The position numbers and the translations under genes were made by a program. This document shows positions 1 through 10,300 of a stretch of DNA of 64,000 bases, one piece after another. This stretch comes from Hyposmocoma kahamanoa (Eukaryota; Arthropoda; Insecta; Lepidoptera; Cosmopterigidae): the NCBI RefSeq assembly GCF_003589595.1, contig NW_020653993.1, positions 7,330,012-7,394,011 of the forward strand. The letters run 5' to 3'. Each line of letters starts with the position of its first letter. Positions within the stretch are counted from its first letter, which is position 1. Below the pieces are notes generated by a model. The model saw only the letters and a program-made list of their open reading frames with translations, was not told the DNA's origin and did no database searches.

Positions 1-247
1 AATCTAGTCTCGGTATAAAGTACTAAAAATCCACCTCGAAAAATCATTAATTCCCTAGTTTGCCACCCATAGAGGTGGTACATTTTCTTTAAATTTAAAT
101 GGGACCATTTCTGAGGTATCCTTTTTCCTACATAAAAAGATTTGGCAAAATCGGTTCATAAATGAGTTATCGCGTAACACACATACACATACATAAAAAA
201 ACATATAGTCGAATTGAGAACCTCCTTTTGTTGAAGTCGGTTAAAAT
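1..247 (+). repeat. Interspersed repeat family B, truncated at window edge
   Basis: This stretch shares its layout with 9070-9210, 21336-21456, 24236-24440 (inverted) and 36425-36705. The order is a block reading TTTGCCACCC.TAGAGGTGG, then TTCTTCAAATTTAAA, then a block about CGGTTCACAAATG, and finally GTCGAATTGAGAACCTCC with a run of T and GTCGGTTAAAAT. No coding potential was found. The family is not identified; the recurrent fixed right end suggests a transposon terminus or LINE 3' end. Confidence 0.6.
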
Positions 248-404
248 AGTTTATTTTCAATTAACAATAACGAAAACCTAAGAACTCGATGTGAATAAGA
301 TTTTAAAGAAAACATGTTCCTTGTTAGGTTATGTCGCCGTCACGAAATTTGTACTTTTCTGAGCGTATTACACTTACAATGAAAACTATAACAAAAACAC
401 TTAC

Positions 405-716
405 CACCATGTTAACATTAACAGCAGCACATGATTCTTCCACCACTTCCGCAACAGCACCACTTTCATATTCTTCAGCTGGCAAAGCAGGATACAATCT
501 AGCACCACCAGTACTGAACACAGTATCATCTTCAGATGGAAGCTTAGGATACAGACTTCCATTTCCAATCAGAGGTTCAGAACTACCACTAGCCTCTCCT
601 CTTTCACCACGTTCCGTGTTAAGGAAACCACGTACTGCAGAAGCAGCACTGGAGCCCCTTTGCCATCCATAACCATTGGCATGGAAGTTCTTTGGATAAT
701 AATTTATCTTGGACAT
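405..716 (-). CDS. First coding exon of an unrecognised gene (partial, continues left)
   Basis: Read on the minus strand, an ATG at 716 opens 104 codons that reach a strong donor (GTG|GTAAGTG, with GT at 404-403). The exon ends in phase 0 and the gene must continue to the left, beyond or near position 1. The protein starts MSKINYYPKNFHANGYG and is rich in G, S, E and A. It carries a short internal duplication: LYPKLPSED at residues 55-63 and LYPALPAEE at 74-82. No signal peptide or known domain is visible. Reading through the donor would add a hydrophobic stretch of about 15 residues before a charged tail and a stop at 324, so an unspliced or alternatively spliced membrane-anchored form is conceivable; a second GTAAGTG lies near 371-378. 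I do not recognise the family. That it is a real exon rests on composition, the donor and the lack of repeat similarity. Confidence 0.55.
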
Positions 717-1412
717 TTTTATAATTTAGTTTTATTTGTAGTCACTTGTTTTAAGAAGTCCGCAGTTCTTTAGTCTGTAGTTGTATGGTTTATAATACAG
801 CTACGTCAAGATACCATATGTTTCGGGGAATATTTGAAGCGATAGCTCTCAAAATAAACCGCGTACTATGGACCGCGCGACGCGAATGGAGTTCGCCGTG
901 TTTACGTCTGGTGATTTATAAATCTGTAACAAAGGAAAATTCGTTGATTCACTTTTCACCCACATAGAGTAGACATAATTGGTTTTTTGGGGTTTTTATA
1001 AAGACAATAGTGATCGGGTTTTTTTTACATAATTACCGTAATTTTTTTTAGCTCTTAACAGTAATGCTTACAGTTCGTGTTGTGTGTTAAATAAATAATA
1101 TAAACTATTTAGATATTATTCTGAATAACATAATTGTCTGTGTATTATAATCGCAATTTATAAAATTACATTGTCGAATGACATTTTTTTTCAAAAAAGT
1201 AGGTACACGATGAATAAATTCATGCAATCATAATAAAAAACATAAAGTCCACAGTGCACACGGTAATTTTCGAGAAATACCTCGAAAGTTACCGAAATGC
1301 AAAAGCCTTACTTATAACAAGGAGGGCTAATAAGCACCTAAAGATTTTATGCTACTAAAACAAGTAAAAAATGGCAATTATGCTGATGTTACTTAACAAT
1401 GTTGTTGTTTTT
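717..1412. other. 5' flank of the partial gene, nothing recognised
   Basis: This is AT-rich DNA upstream of the minus-strand start codon at 716. It would hold the 5' UTR and promoter of that gene, but I could not place a TATA box or initiator with confidence. The 60-codon frame at 785-967 shows no coding signature. Confidence 0.4.
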
Positions 1413-1642
1413 AGTAGCAGTAGAGTTCCTTGAGAAGGAGTTCGTCCAGGGAAGTATTGCCACCTTACTTATTTCTGTATTCCGGTTTTGAAGGGTAAGG
1501 CTGCTAATGAAATTACGGCACATGGGACTTGTCAACTTATGTCTCAGATATTTGCGATTTAAAGCTCACTTATGGACAGGCGTGTCGCTTACCATCAGGC
1601 GCACGATTGGTTCGTCCCGTCACTTGGTATTATTAAAAAAAA
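1413..1642 (+). repeat. SINE-like family A copy
   Basis: The copy starts GTAGCAGTAGAG and ends CCCGTCACTTGGTATTATTA followed by A. It lacks the GGTGACGGGCGCAG middle block, so it has an internal deletion relative to the consensus. Family A has about 22 copies or fragments in the window; its poly-A-like 3' end and variable truncation suggest copying through RNA. Confidence 0.8.
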
Positions 1643-1788
1643 CAATAAAACAAAGTAACAAAAAAATGGGGGTTGTAGATATTGTTTCGCTGATTCCAGA
1701 TAATATATTTCGCAAAAAATGTCGATTACATTAGTTATGATAAGCAGTATAGTCATCTGTTTAAATGAAACCTATTCGTCAATTACCT

Positions 1789-2393
1789 ATATCGACACTA
1801 GAAGTATCAATTAATGTAAGGGACAAACCACAGTTTTTCAACAAAACGATTTTATTTTTTTAAATCTGTCTATAACTTTTTATAGTCTGCTCCAATTTTG
1901 ATTGTGTCTAGAGCAAAGTTTCTTAGAATTTCCTCTTCTTTGATGCTATAAACGAAAGATTTAGGAATGCCCAGTGGTTTAAAATATAGCATGTCCCTTA
2001 CATTAAACAAAGATGTTTATTTGTGGCTTACACTACTAATATTTTACATGTAAACCGTCGAGGGTAGTGTAAGCATGAAGAGAAATAGAAAATTACACGT
2101 AATTCTATTTTAAAGGATCCTTTACAATAGATACCATTTTTCACAAACATATTTTACAAATAAAATATTAGTAACGTAAAGCACAATTGAACATCGTTTT
2201 TAAATGTTTTTAATGTAAAGGACTGTTATATTTTAAACCACTGGGCATTCCTAAATTTTAATAATACATATAATATAATAATACATACATATACATACAA
2301 TAATCGATAGAGCGGGAACTTCCGAATCCAATGATATATGTAACTCATTTTCGATAAAATGTCCCTTACGTTAATTGATACTGGTATTGATAT
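1789..2393. mobile_element. Long inverted-repeat MITE, about 605 bp
   Basis: The left end (ATATCGACACTAGAAGTATC and on to GTAAGGGACA) is mirrored at the right end (TGTCCCTTACGTTAATTGAT then GATAT). A second internal pair, around 1960-2005 and 2205-2258, also matches in inverted orientation (TTTAGGAATGCCCAGTGG against CCACTGGGCATTCCTAAA). The unit can therefore fold almost end to end. There is no open frame of note and I found no clear target duplication. A related single end is at about 40835-40856. Confidence 0.65.
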
Positions 2394-3000
2394 ACGAAAA
2401 ATTTACATACATAATTGGAAATTAATCAACAGATGCTCATTGTGGTCAATTTAACATTCGTGCTTCGATTATAATAAAAATTCAATTTTGTTATTCAAAG
2501 AGGTGCGCTACCCAAATAATAAAAATAAAGGGGACGAATTGGCTCCACCTTAGGTAATCAATGACGTCACGACGCTAGGTTAATTAAAAACGTGTGACCT
2601 CTATGTTTTACTGTCGCAGGGAGTGGTAGAACTGAAGTATGCGAATTCAGTTGCAATTACATTAAAATGCGAGTTCTGTTTGTATGAGTTTTTATATGAT
2701 AAATAGCTCGACCAACACACACACGAAATAAATGATAACATGAAAGTCGTCTGGGAATAAGTGCTATTTCATCATTTCAAGGTTCTATACACCGCTATAT
2801 AGGTAAATTACGTTTGCGATCCACGGGTTCATGATTGTTTTGACTTCTAAATTTTTTTTCCTTCTACACAAAAAAAATCACAATTACTATTTATTTATAA
2901 GGCAGATTTCTCGAAGAAAAATGAGTAAGATACTCTATTGTGTTGCTCTTTGTAAATAGACTTTTATACTTATTAATGATTTATAACAAATATGCTGAGG
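2394..3000. other. Intergenic, nothing recognised
   Basis: AT-rich sequence without an open frame or repeat that I can match elsewhere in the window. Confidence 0.4.
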
Positions 3001-3176
3001 TTACAGGCACATGGGACTTGTCAACTTATGTCTCAGGGTGACGGGCGCAATGGGAGTGAGCCTCAGATCTTTGCGATCTAAAACTTTGAGTGGCACTGCA
3101 ACTGTTATGGACAGGCGTGTAGTTGTAGCAGTCGCTCGACTTGTTCGTCCCTTCACGTGATATTATAAAAAAACCT
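3001..3176 (+). repeat. SINE-like family A, 3' part
   Basis: The copy runs from TTACAGGCACATGGGACTTG to TTCACGTGATATTATAAAAA. The first half (GTAGCAGTAGAG to GGGTGCTGGTG) is missing, as expected for 5' truncation during target-primed insertion. Confidence 0.8.
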
Positions 3177-3340
3177 TTAATGTAAAGTTTTAGTTTCACT
3201 ATAGTTTTAAACCTCGTAAATGGCAAATTTTAAATATCAACCGGAATGTTATAGAAAAATATACATTGGTCCTTAAACGAATTTGTAACTTTGTGAAGAC
3301 GACTGTCTAGAACAACCAGTTTATTTCTATGCTTCGTATT
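3176..3340 (-). pseudogene. LINE reverse-transcriptase C-terminal fragment
   Basis: One minus-strand frame reads NKLVVLDSRLHKVTNSFK, then FYNIPVDI, a stop, and NLPFTRFKTIVKLKLYIK. This resembles the C-terminal tail of Jockey/CR1-type LINE proteins. A related block is at 60640-60795 (plus strand; NLPFTRIKTVVKQKLY) and a shorter one at 38385-38520 (minus strand; NKLVVLDIHLHDVTN). It is a fragment with an internal stop and no function of its own. Confidence 0.6.
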
Positions 3341-3576
3341 AATCAGTACTGCTCACAAAAAAATATTATTCTTCTTAACATAAATGACTATTGCGTAGAT
3401 GTCCTATGACGATAGTGTAAGAATGTTAATTTCTTTCTTTAAGACACTCTGAGGTACACAAAAGGAGCCTTTGTACGTTTCGTGTACGTTAGCTTGGGCA
3501 ACAATTTCCCCACGATGGCAAGCTTTACAGTATATGCCATCAATATCATAAGAAGAAGAAGAAAGACACTCTAAAG

Positions 3577-3835
3577 CATAGGTTCCCAAACTTTTTGGCT
3601 TACAAACCCCTTCGGCAAGTTAAAAAAAATTAAACGCGCACCACCACAAAAAATAATTGGAAATGCGTATTTTTTACATTAATACAAATAATGACAAGGA
3701 AAATATAAACATATATATGTATATTTTTCAAATGCGGTAGCAGCCCCTGGCATAGCATCAACGCCCCCCTATTGCTTCCGATCGCCCTAGGACTCTTGTG
3801 GGGCCCACTGGTAGGGACCGCTTTGGGAATCTGTA
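3577..3835. mobile_element. Short hAT-type element with 8-bp target duplication
   Basis: The left end reads CATAGGTTCCCAAACTTTTT and the right end GCTTTGGGAATCTGTA; the inner part of the ends pairs in inverted orientation (GGTTCCCAAAC against GCTTTGGGAATC). The TTCCCAAACTTTTT terminus is characteristic of Charlie-like hAT elements. The flanks are CTCTAAAG (3569-3576) and CTCTAAAC (3836-3843), a 7-of-8 match fitting the 8-bp hAT duplication. At 259 bp it cannot encode a transposase. Confidence 0.6.
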
Positions 3836-4089
3836 CTCTAAACGTACGTTTTTGTAGGACATGTCTTCGGCAGGCAATATGAATGATTACTGTTTTATGG
3901 TCATATTTACATGTTTGAATTATACGTTACGAGAGTGTTAAAAGCTTAGAATAATAACGCATAGAAACCTAGCCCGCACACGCTAAGTGAGGCAAGTTAG
4001 AGGGTGCCAAACGCGTCCCAGGAGCGCGCGGGCTGTTAGTGCTCAAGGTCATATTGCACCGCGAACAGCTCCAAAATTTTTTGCTAAAA

Positions 4090-4164
4090 ATGACGAAATG
4101 TGCGGTAAATGGGTGTAAAAATACAACAGACAAACAAAATAGACACTAACATCGCATTCCACAA
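4090..4164 (+). pseudogene. THAP zinc-finger first exon, broken
   Basis: The frame opens MTKCAVNGCKNTTDKQN, matching the start of a THAP domain (Cys, then Cys after four residues). It loses frame because 2 nt are missing relative to the copy at 61590-61666. The exon ends before a good donor (CACAA|GTAAGT), at the place where THAP exons have the FH(K/R) motif. THAP domains bind transposon ends in P transposases. No downstream exon is present in this element. Confidence 0.6.
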
Positions 4165-4734
4165 GTAAGTAATGCGTTTCAACTCATATTTTTATGTAAA
4201 TATTCACTAAAACAGAAAAATAATTTCGCGGCAACAAGATACGAAAGTGTTGCAAAGTATCGAAATTTTTTTCTCCCGATTTTGCTATTCTGTATCAAAA
4301 TAATTATATTACGTAAATTTTAGTGGTGCCTGTAATTTCGATTTATTTGCGCATTTTGAACTAATATTTACTCGAATAAACATTAAATGTTTTCGTTAAC
4401 TCCTGTAAGTGATTGGGACACTTAATTATTTTATAATACTTTTAACGGATCTGCGTTCATGCTTTATTGAATAATTATTTATATTAATTTTATTTGAATT
4501 GGAGCACATATTGCAACAAATTTACAGTATATATTTGTTTCTACTATAGTGTTGGCACCACCAGTACAACTTTGATAGCTTATTATATGTCTTTCTTTTC
4601 GTAACTCAAGCGAAATATTTTATATTAAAATATTTTATTTTCTTAAAAGGGGAGCATTCTTAAGCGATTTTTTAATCTATTTTAACAGTTATTTTCTTTA
4701 ATGTTTGCTTATGGCATTTTCGGTTTTAGGTTTC

Positions 4735-5320
4735 GAATATGGCACTTATTTCTAAATCCAAGATGGCGGGCGCGATTTTTCGAATAATGGCAAGTTGGGT
4801 ATCGTTTTCGAGATGTTTGGGAATGTTCAATACAAATATGGGACTCATTTCTAAATCCAAGATGGCAAACACGACAGTTCAAACAAAAGCAATATTCGTA
4901 ATGAGCACCCCCAAATACCTCGAAAACGATACCCAACTTGCCATTATTTGAAAAATCGTGCCCGCCATCTTGGATTTACAAATAGTGCCATATTCACATT
5001 GAGCATCCCCAAATACCTCGAAAATGATACCCACATAGTATTTTTTTGAAAAAATCGTGCCCGCCATCTTGGATTTACAAATGAGTGCCATATTCGTAAT
5101 GAGCACCCCCAAGTACCTCGAAAATGATACCCATATTGCATTTATTTGAAAACTCGTGTCCGCCATCTTGGATTTAGAAATGAGTGCCATATTCGNNNNN
5201 NNNNNGAAATGAGTGCCATATTCGTAATGAGCATCCCCAAATACCTCGAAAAGGATACCCATATAGCATATTTTGAAAAATCGTGTCCGCCATCTTGGAT
5301 TTACAAATAAGTGCTATATT
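4735..5320. repeat. 99-bp tandem repeat array with an inverted leading unit
   Basis: At least four head-to-tail units of about 99 bp (starting near 4894, 4993, 5092 and 5219) each contain CCCCAAATACCTCGAAAA, TCGTGCCCGCCATCTTGG and AGTGCCATATTCGTAATGAG. The left part (4738-4821) is the same unit in opposite orientation and pairs with 4907-4991, giving a palindrome with arms of about 84 bp. The open frames here (repeats of ALISKSKMAG) are by-products of the repeat. The array lies wholly inside the P-type element. Confidence 0.85.
5196..5205. other. Assembly gap (10 N)
   Basis: Ten Ns interrupt the 99-bp tandem array between two partial units. A gap here most likely reflects collapse of near-identical units, so the array and its host element may be longer than shown. 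Confidence 0.95.
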
Positions 5321-5603
5321 CGTTTTTCATCGACAAAACCGAGCATATCTGTAGGCACCTGATCGACAATGTCGGGCAAATCTGTAGGCACCTTTAACTT
5401 AATGATGAGTTAAGCAAGATACAATTTCCCCACTTTTGAGGGAAATGTTATTCCATGGCATCATTATTTGTATATTTGTGTGCGTGCCGACGAGCGTAGT
5501 TACAAGTTGCTTACGCCTACATGAATTTGGTTTTTGCCTCACTTGTGACAGTTCGTTTGATATGAAACTATCATTCTATGCGTTATTATTCTAAGGTTAA
5601 AAG

Positions 5604-6780
5604 TATGTAACGTTAAGCTTGATATTTATAATAGTAGATGGATTATCATTAGGTTGGTATCCAGAAATCATTAGTTTTCAGCGATTTGCGTCATTATAGA
5701 TTTTTCATATGCACCCACCATGTTTCTTACATCATTCAACATTGTGGAGTTAAACATGTGTTATCTATTGGGTGCAATTACGAGGCACATTAATTATGCG
5801 AGTAAATAGTTCTCCAACCAATTTGATAATAATTTCAATGAAGTTGCAACGGATACAAAAGTTTTAAATAGCTCAAATTGTAGAACAAACATTTAAATTT
5901 CTTTCGGTAAATGTTGTGTATTAAGAATGATTAATCCGCGATTTATCTTATCATGGCGTTTTAATCATTAGTCACTCATAACGCAATAGTTAAAAACTTT
6001 ATAGGTACAATTTTAGTACATTACACACAACGATATCTATATATACTATTACACCATTGAACTTTTTAACAGTACATTGTGTATATGTATTATGGTGGTA
6101 AATAAGAAATTACGAACGAGACTATTAGAAGTTACAGCCATGGTCGGTAATGAAAAGAAAAAAGGCCTGAGGGTTTTATTTGGGGCATTATATTCAGTTA
6201 GCCTACCTGCAATCATACTATTTACGTGCAAGTGTGATGAAAAAGTTTTAAAAATTTCGGACTAAAAAAACTTTTTAGATTGTGAATTAATTTTAGGTAT
6301 GAATTAAAAATAATGTTGTGTGATATGTGCATTATACCTCGTTATCATGGGAAAATCGCCGAAACAAGTTTTGTTGATATCACGTGATTATTCTTTGTAT
6401 TTATCTCAGGGTCAAAACAAAACATATGTGGGAAAGTTGATGTTTCTGAATCCTAATTTACGTTTTATGTATACAGAACAGATTAAGTACATTGGATACG
6501 ATCTTAATGAATAATAAAACATGAAACAATTAAAGTTATCGTCAAATTTAACACAAACACAAAAAAAATACTTACCCCCAATCTCTCACCGGTGTCCGAT
6601 GAAATAAAATGAGTGAATGGTGTAGCAGAGACGATAAGTCATTCGTTCTAAGATTTATGAATGAAAAAGAAGCATAAGTGATTTCGTGCAGAAATGAAAA
6701 GCAAATTAATCGATTTATCTTCCGAGAAGCTTTTCTTTAAGGATATTTTAGAGGGTGTTTAATATAGAAATGAATGTTTT
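5604..6780. other. Intergenic, AT-rich, nothing recognised
   Basis: Two small plus-strand frames (6077-6265, 62 aa; 6320-6514, 64 aa) begin with ATG but show no domain, splice context or codon bias. I regard them as chance frames. No repeat of this window matches here. Confidence 0.4.
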
Positions 6781-7063
6781 TTTATAATAGCAAGTGACGG
6801 GACGAACAAGTCGTGCACCTGATGTTAAGCTACACACTTGTCCATAACAGTATCTACCGTATACTAAATCTATGGTAGCTGCAGTCCCACTTAGAACTTA
6901 AATCGCGAAGATCTGAGGGGCATTATCACCCTGAAACTTAAGTTGATAAGTCCCTTCAAAACCGGAACACATACCTAATGCTGACGTTACTGCTTGGCGG
7001 CAGAAATAAGTAAGGAGGAGTGCTTTACTGGACGAACTCTTTCAAGGAGCTCTACTGCTACTA
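6781..7063 (-). repeat. SINE-like family A, near full length, inverted
   Basis: It reads TTTTTTTATAATAGCAAGTG at the left and GAGCTCTACTGCTAC at the right, so the element points left. It has nearly the whole consensus, including CTTGGCGGCAGAAATAAGTA and the CACTGCAACTG block in complement. It lies about 250 bp upstream of the NIP7 start codon. Confidence 0.85.
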
Positions 7064-7316
7064 TGTTTCGAAAGAAAAGAGATATTGAAGTAGTAGTACT
7101 ATTTATGTTAATTAAGCTTCAATCAATACATATTACTTTATTATTTTGTTAATACATATTAATACATGATGGAACATGTTTTTAATTTAATTTCATTCTA
7201 TTGAATTTCAGAACGAATTTTAGATGTGTCAACTGTCAATGTCATTGTCATGCGGTGAACTGCAAACTGCAAACGCACGTGTTGTTTATCTTATAAATAA
7301 ACTAGAAAACTACAAA

Positions 7317-7372
7317 ATGAAGGTTCTTTCTGAAGAAAGAACTAGAATATTATTTGAGAAGCTTACTAAATA
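7317..7372 (+). CDS. NIP7: NIP7 coding exon 1
   Basis: The ATG at 7317 is followed by [18 protein letters not shown]; the exon ends in phase 2 at TA|GTGCGT, splitting the tyrosine codon. Reading on without splicing would hit TAG at once, which supports the splice site. This ATG matches the usual NIP7 N-terminus. Confidence 0.93.
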
Positions 7373-10300
7373 GTGCGTATTATTAAAATAATTAGTATTT
7401 TATGTTCTAATTCCAAACTGTTGACATGTAAAACTTCCACTCGAAAATCTCGTATTTCAACGTGATAAATGTGTTATTTACAGTATTGGCGTGAATGTTA
7501 AGCTGCTAATAGACAGACCAGATGGAACATACTGTTTTAGAGAGAAGAAAGACCGTGTGTATTATATATCTGAACGTTTACTTGCGTTAGCACAAACTGT
7601 GAAACCAGAACATCTAGTATCGGCAGGTACGTGATGTAAGAGCAAATTCGTATTGTTTCAAGGTTTAGACAAAGGCGCAAAACTATTCTATTTATATTAT
7701 TGTATATTCATATTCATTTACTCATTGTCACCACACCACATATAGTAGCAGTAGAGCTCCCTGTCAAAGAGTTTTTCCAAGGAAGTACTATCACCTTACC
7801 TATTACTGCCTCCAAGCAGTAATGTGAGCATTGTTGCAAGCTGGTTTTTGAAGGGTTAGAGTGCTGATGAAATTACAGACACATGGGACTTGTCAACTTA
7901 TCTCTTATAACATATCAACTTATGTCTCAAGGTGATGGGTGTAGTGGGAATGCCCCTCAGATCTTTGCAATTTAAAGCTTGGTACACTGGAACAAATACT
8001 ACTGGAATAAATTTAATTTCTTTTTAACATGCTCAGCGCCACATGTATACCCTGATATACAGCTAATATTTCTGCCCCAGGCCTGTTTATCCCTGGGTAT
8101 ACACAGGTATAGTTTGCCTCTTTAGACCGGTGTATCTCAGTGTATACATATAATATTATATTTTTACATTCCTTTTTATTATTTTTAATTATTTATGTGC
8201 TTCTGTGCATTGCTGCTAAAAGCAATGTCTACAGTGAATTTTAGGGGAGAAAGTAGGATGTATGGCTGTGAGCTGGAGTTCGAGGCGTGATTAACTTCTA
8301 GGCCAATGTATCCTGCTTGATACAACTGAGAAAAAAACTAATAAAGGGGCACAGGGGATAGGTAGGGGTTCATCCATACACTAAATTAATACCAATAGAA
8401 ACATATAAGTAAAACAAATGTGATTCCCATGGTTTTAACCTTGGAGGCCCTTGGTACTGAATGTGTTAACAGTGGATAAACACAGCTGTGTGTTAGAGAC
8501 ACATGTTGCTCTAGGACTTTACAATACCAAAACTGTTAGGGACACCATATGTTGTGTGGGACGGGTTAAAGTGATACATTGTACTTGTAAAGTCTATTTG
8601 TCCATTATTTGAATAAGTAATAACAATATTCCTCGTTATTCACATTACAGGAACATGCTTCGGAAAGTTCACAAAGACAAACAAATTCAGACTTCATATA
8701 ACAGCACTGACATATATAGCACCATATGCACCATTTAAGATTTGGGTAAAGCCGTCTTCTGAACAACAGTTTTTGTATGGACATCATGTTATAAAGAGTG
8801 GTAAGTGTGGGTTTATTAATGCTTCTATTGAAATGACAAAAGGGTGAATATTTGAAAAAGGTAATTCAATGTAGAAAGTGGCAAATGTTCCAGTGCAACA
8901 ACTTTCTATACTAAAATATGAAATTTCTTAGGACAGACTGGGATAGTGTTGCAAGGACATTGCTGTTGCTACATTGTCATGTTACTGAGTCAAAGCTTCC
9001 CCCAGTCTATGTACCTGCATCGGTTAGTGTTAGGCAAAAGCTTTTCTGCAATTTACCATTCTCTCATAATCTCAGTACAGAGTCCTAAAAAACTGGCCTC
9101 AACAGTCATTGATCCACTAGTTTGCCACCCTTAGAGGTGGAATATACATACATACATACCAAAAGAAGCACAGTCGAATTAAGAACCTCCTCCTTTTATT
9201 AAAATAGGCCTATGTTTGTATATTTCAAAATGATTGTGGGTACAAGGATGATGTTTTTGTATGATGTGATGTTGTGTTTTACCTATTAGCATAGCAGGTA
9301 GTTTGAATGTGAAAATTTTGTCTTCTTTAACAACCTTGAATTCTTAGACTTTTGCGATTGCTAGATATTGGAAATGAAACTGTTTTGGGAATTAAATCCC
9401 GTAGAAATATTTGTTTTTCAAACACACCAACGTTACAAGCCCTTTACAGACCCCTTGGTCACGGCTGACTGACTTGGTATATACTTAGAAAGTTAAGGGT
9501 GGAATTTCAAATCCTATACTTTGAAATCTGTTATTATTAATATATTTATGAGGGTGGTTTATTCAACAAATCAGCATCATTGCAACCAGCGAAGGATGCA
9601 GAAGGGTAATGATTTTGTATCAGTAGAGCTGCTTGTGAAAGAGTTCATCTAGGGAAGTATTGCCACCTTACTTATTTTTGCTACCAAGCAGTAATGTTAG
9701 CATTACTGTTTTACAGTTTTGAAGGGTGAAATTACAGGCACATGGGACTTGTCAACTTATATCTGAGCGTGTCAAAAGCAGTGACAGTGCCCTTCTTTGC
9801 GATTTAAAGCTCTGAGTGGCACTGCAACTGTTATGGACTATAACTTACTATCGGCGCACGACTTGTTCGTCCCGTAATTTGCTATTATAAAAAAAAGATC
9901 GCTACTAATTTTGACATAATTAACGAAATGTAGGATTTTTTAGTAATGTCTTTACCTCATCTGGCTGGGGCATATGTTTGTGCAGGAGTGAGTGTCGTAT
10001 GCCGATTATAAAGTAATACTGTCTTAGCAGGTGCAGGTGCAACTTATTCACTTCATAGCAGAATCTACAGACTCTGCTCTCACTTAGCTTGAAGTTGGAC
10101 ATGTGCATTCAAAACATAGTGTCCAGTGAGAGTTTTAGTCAGCGCACTTACTCTGAATTTATGAAATTAATTTTGACTTAAGCATGAAATGAAATTTAAC
10201 TTTTAGTTTATTTCGTAATTTTTCGCTTAAACTTATGAAAAATTATGAAGTAAACTCAAAGCTTTATTTTTTGCTTAAACTTAGGAAAAGATTTTGTGAA

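Larger units (their letters stand above)
3945..5595 (+). mobile_element. Non-autonomous P-superfamily transposon, subfamily 1, copy 1
   Basis: The left terminus is CTTAGAATAATAACGCATAG and the right terminus is its inverted complement (CTATGCGTTATTATTCTAAG). Both sides carry the exact 8-bp direct repeat GTTAAAAG (3937-3944 and 5596-5603). Just inside the left end an ATG opens a THAP-type first exon (4090-4164). An 8-bp duplication with a THAP-coding first exon is the signature of the P-element superfamily. The 1651-bp element has no transposase catalytic region; much of its middle is a 99-bp repeat array (4735-5320). The copy at 61427-61811 shares both ends. Confidence 0.72.

Noticed and set aside
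4879..5262. 127-codon frame with repeated ALISKSKMAG
   Set aside because: It is a product of the 99-bp tandem repeat, includes the N gap and has no matching protein family that I know.
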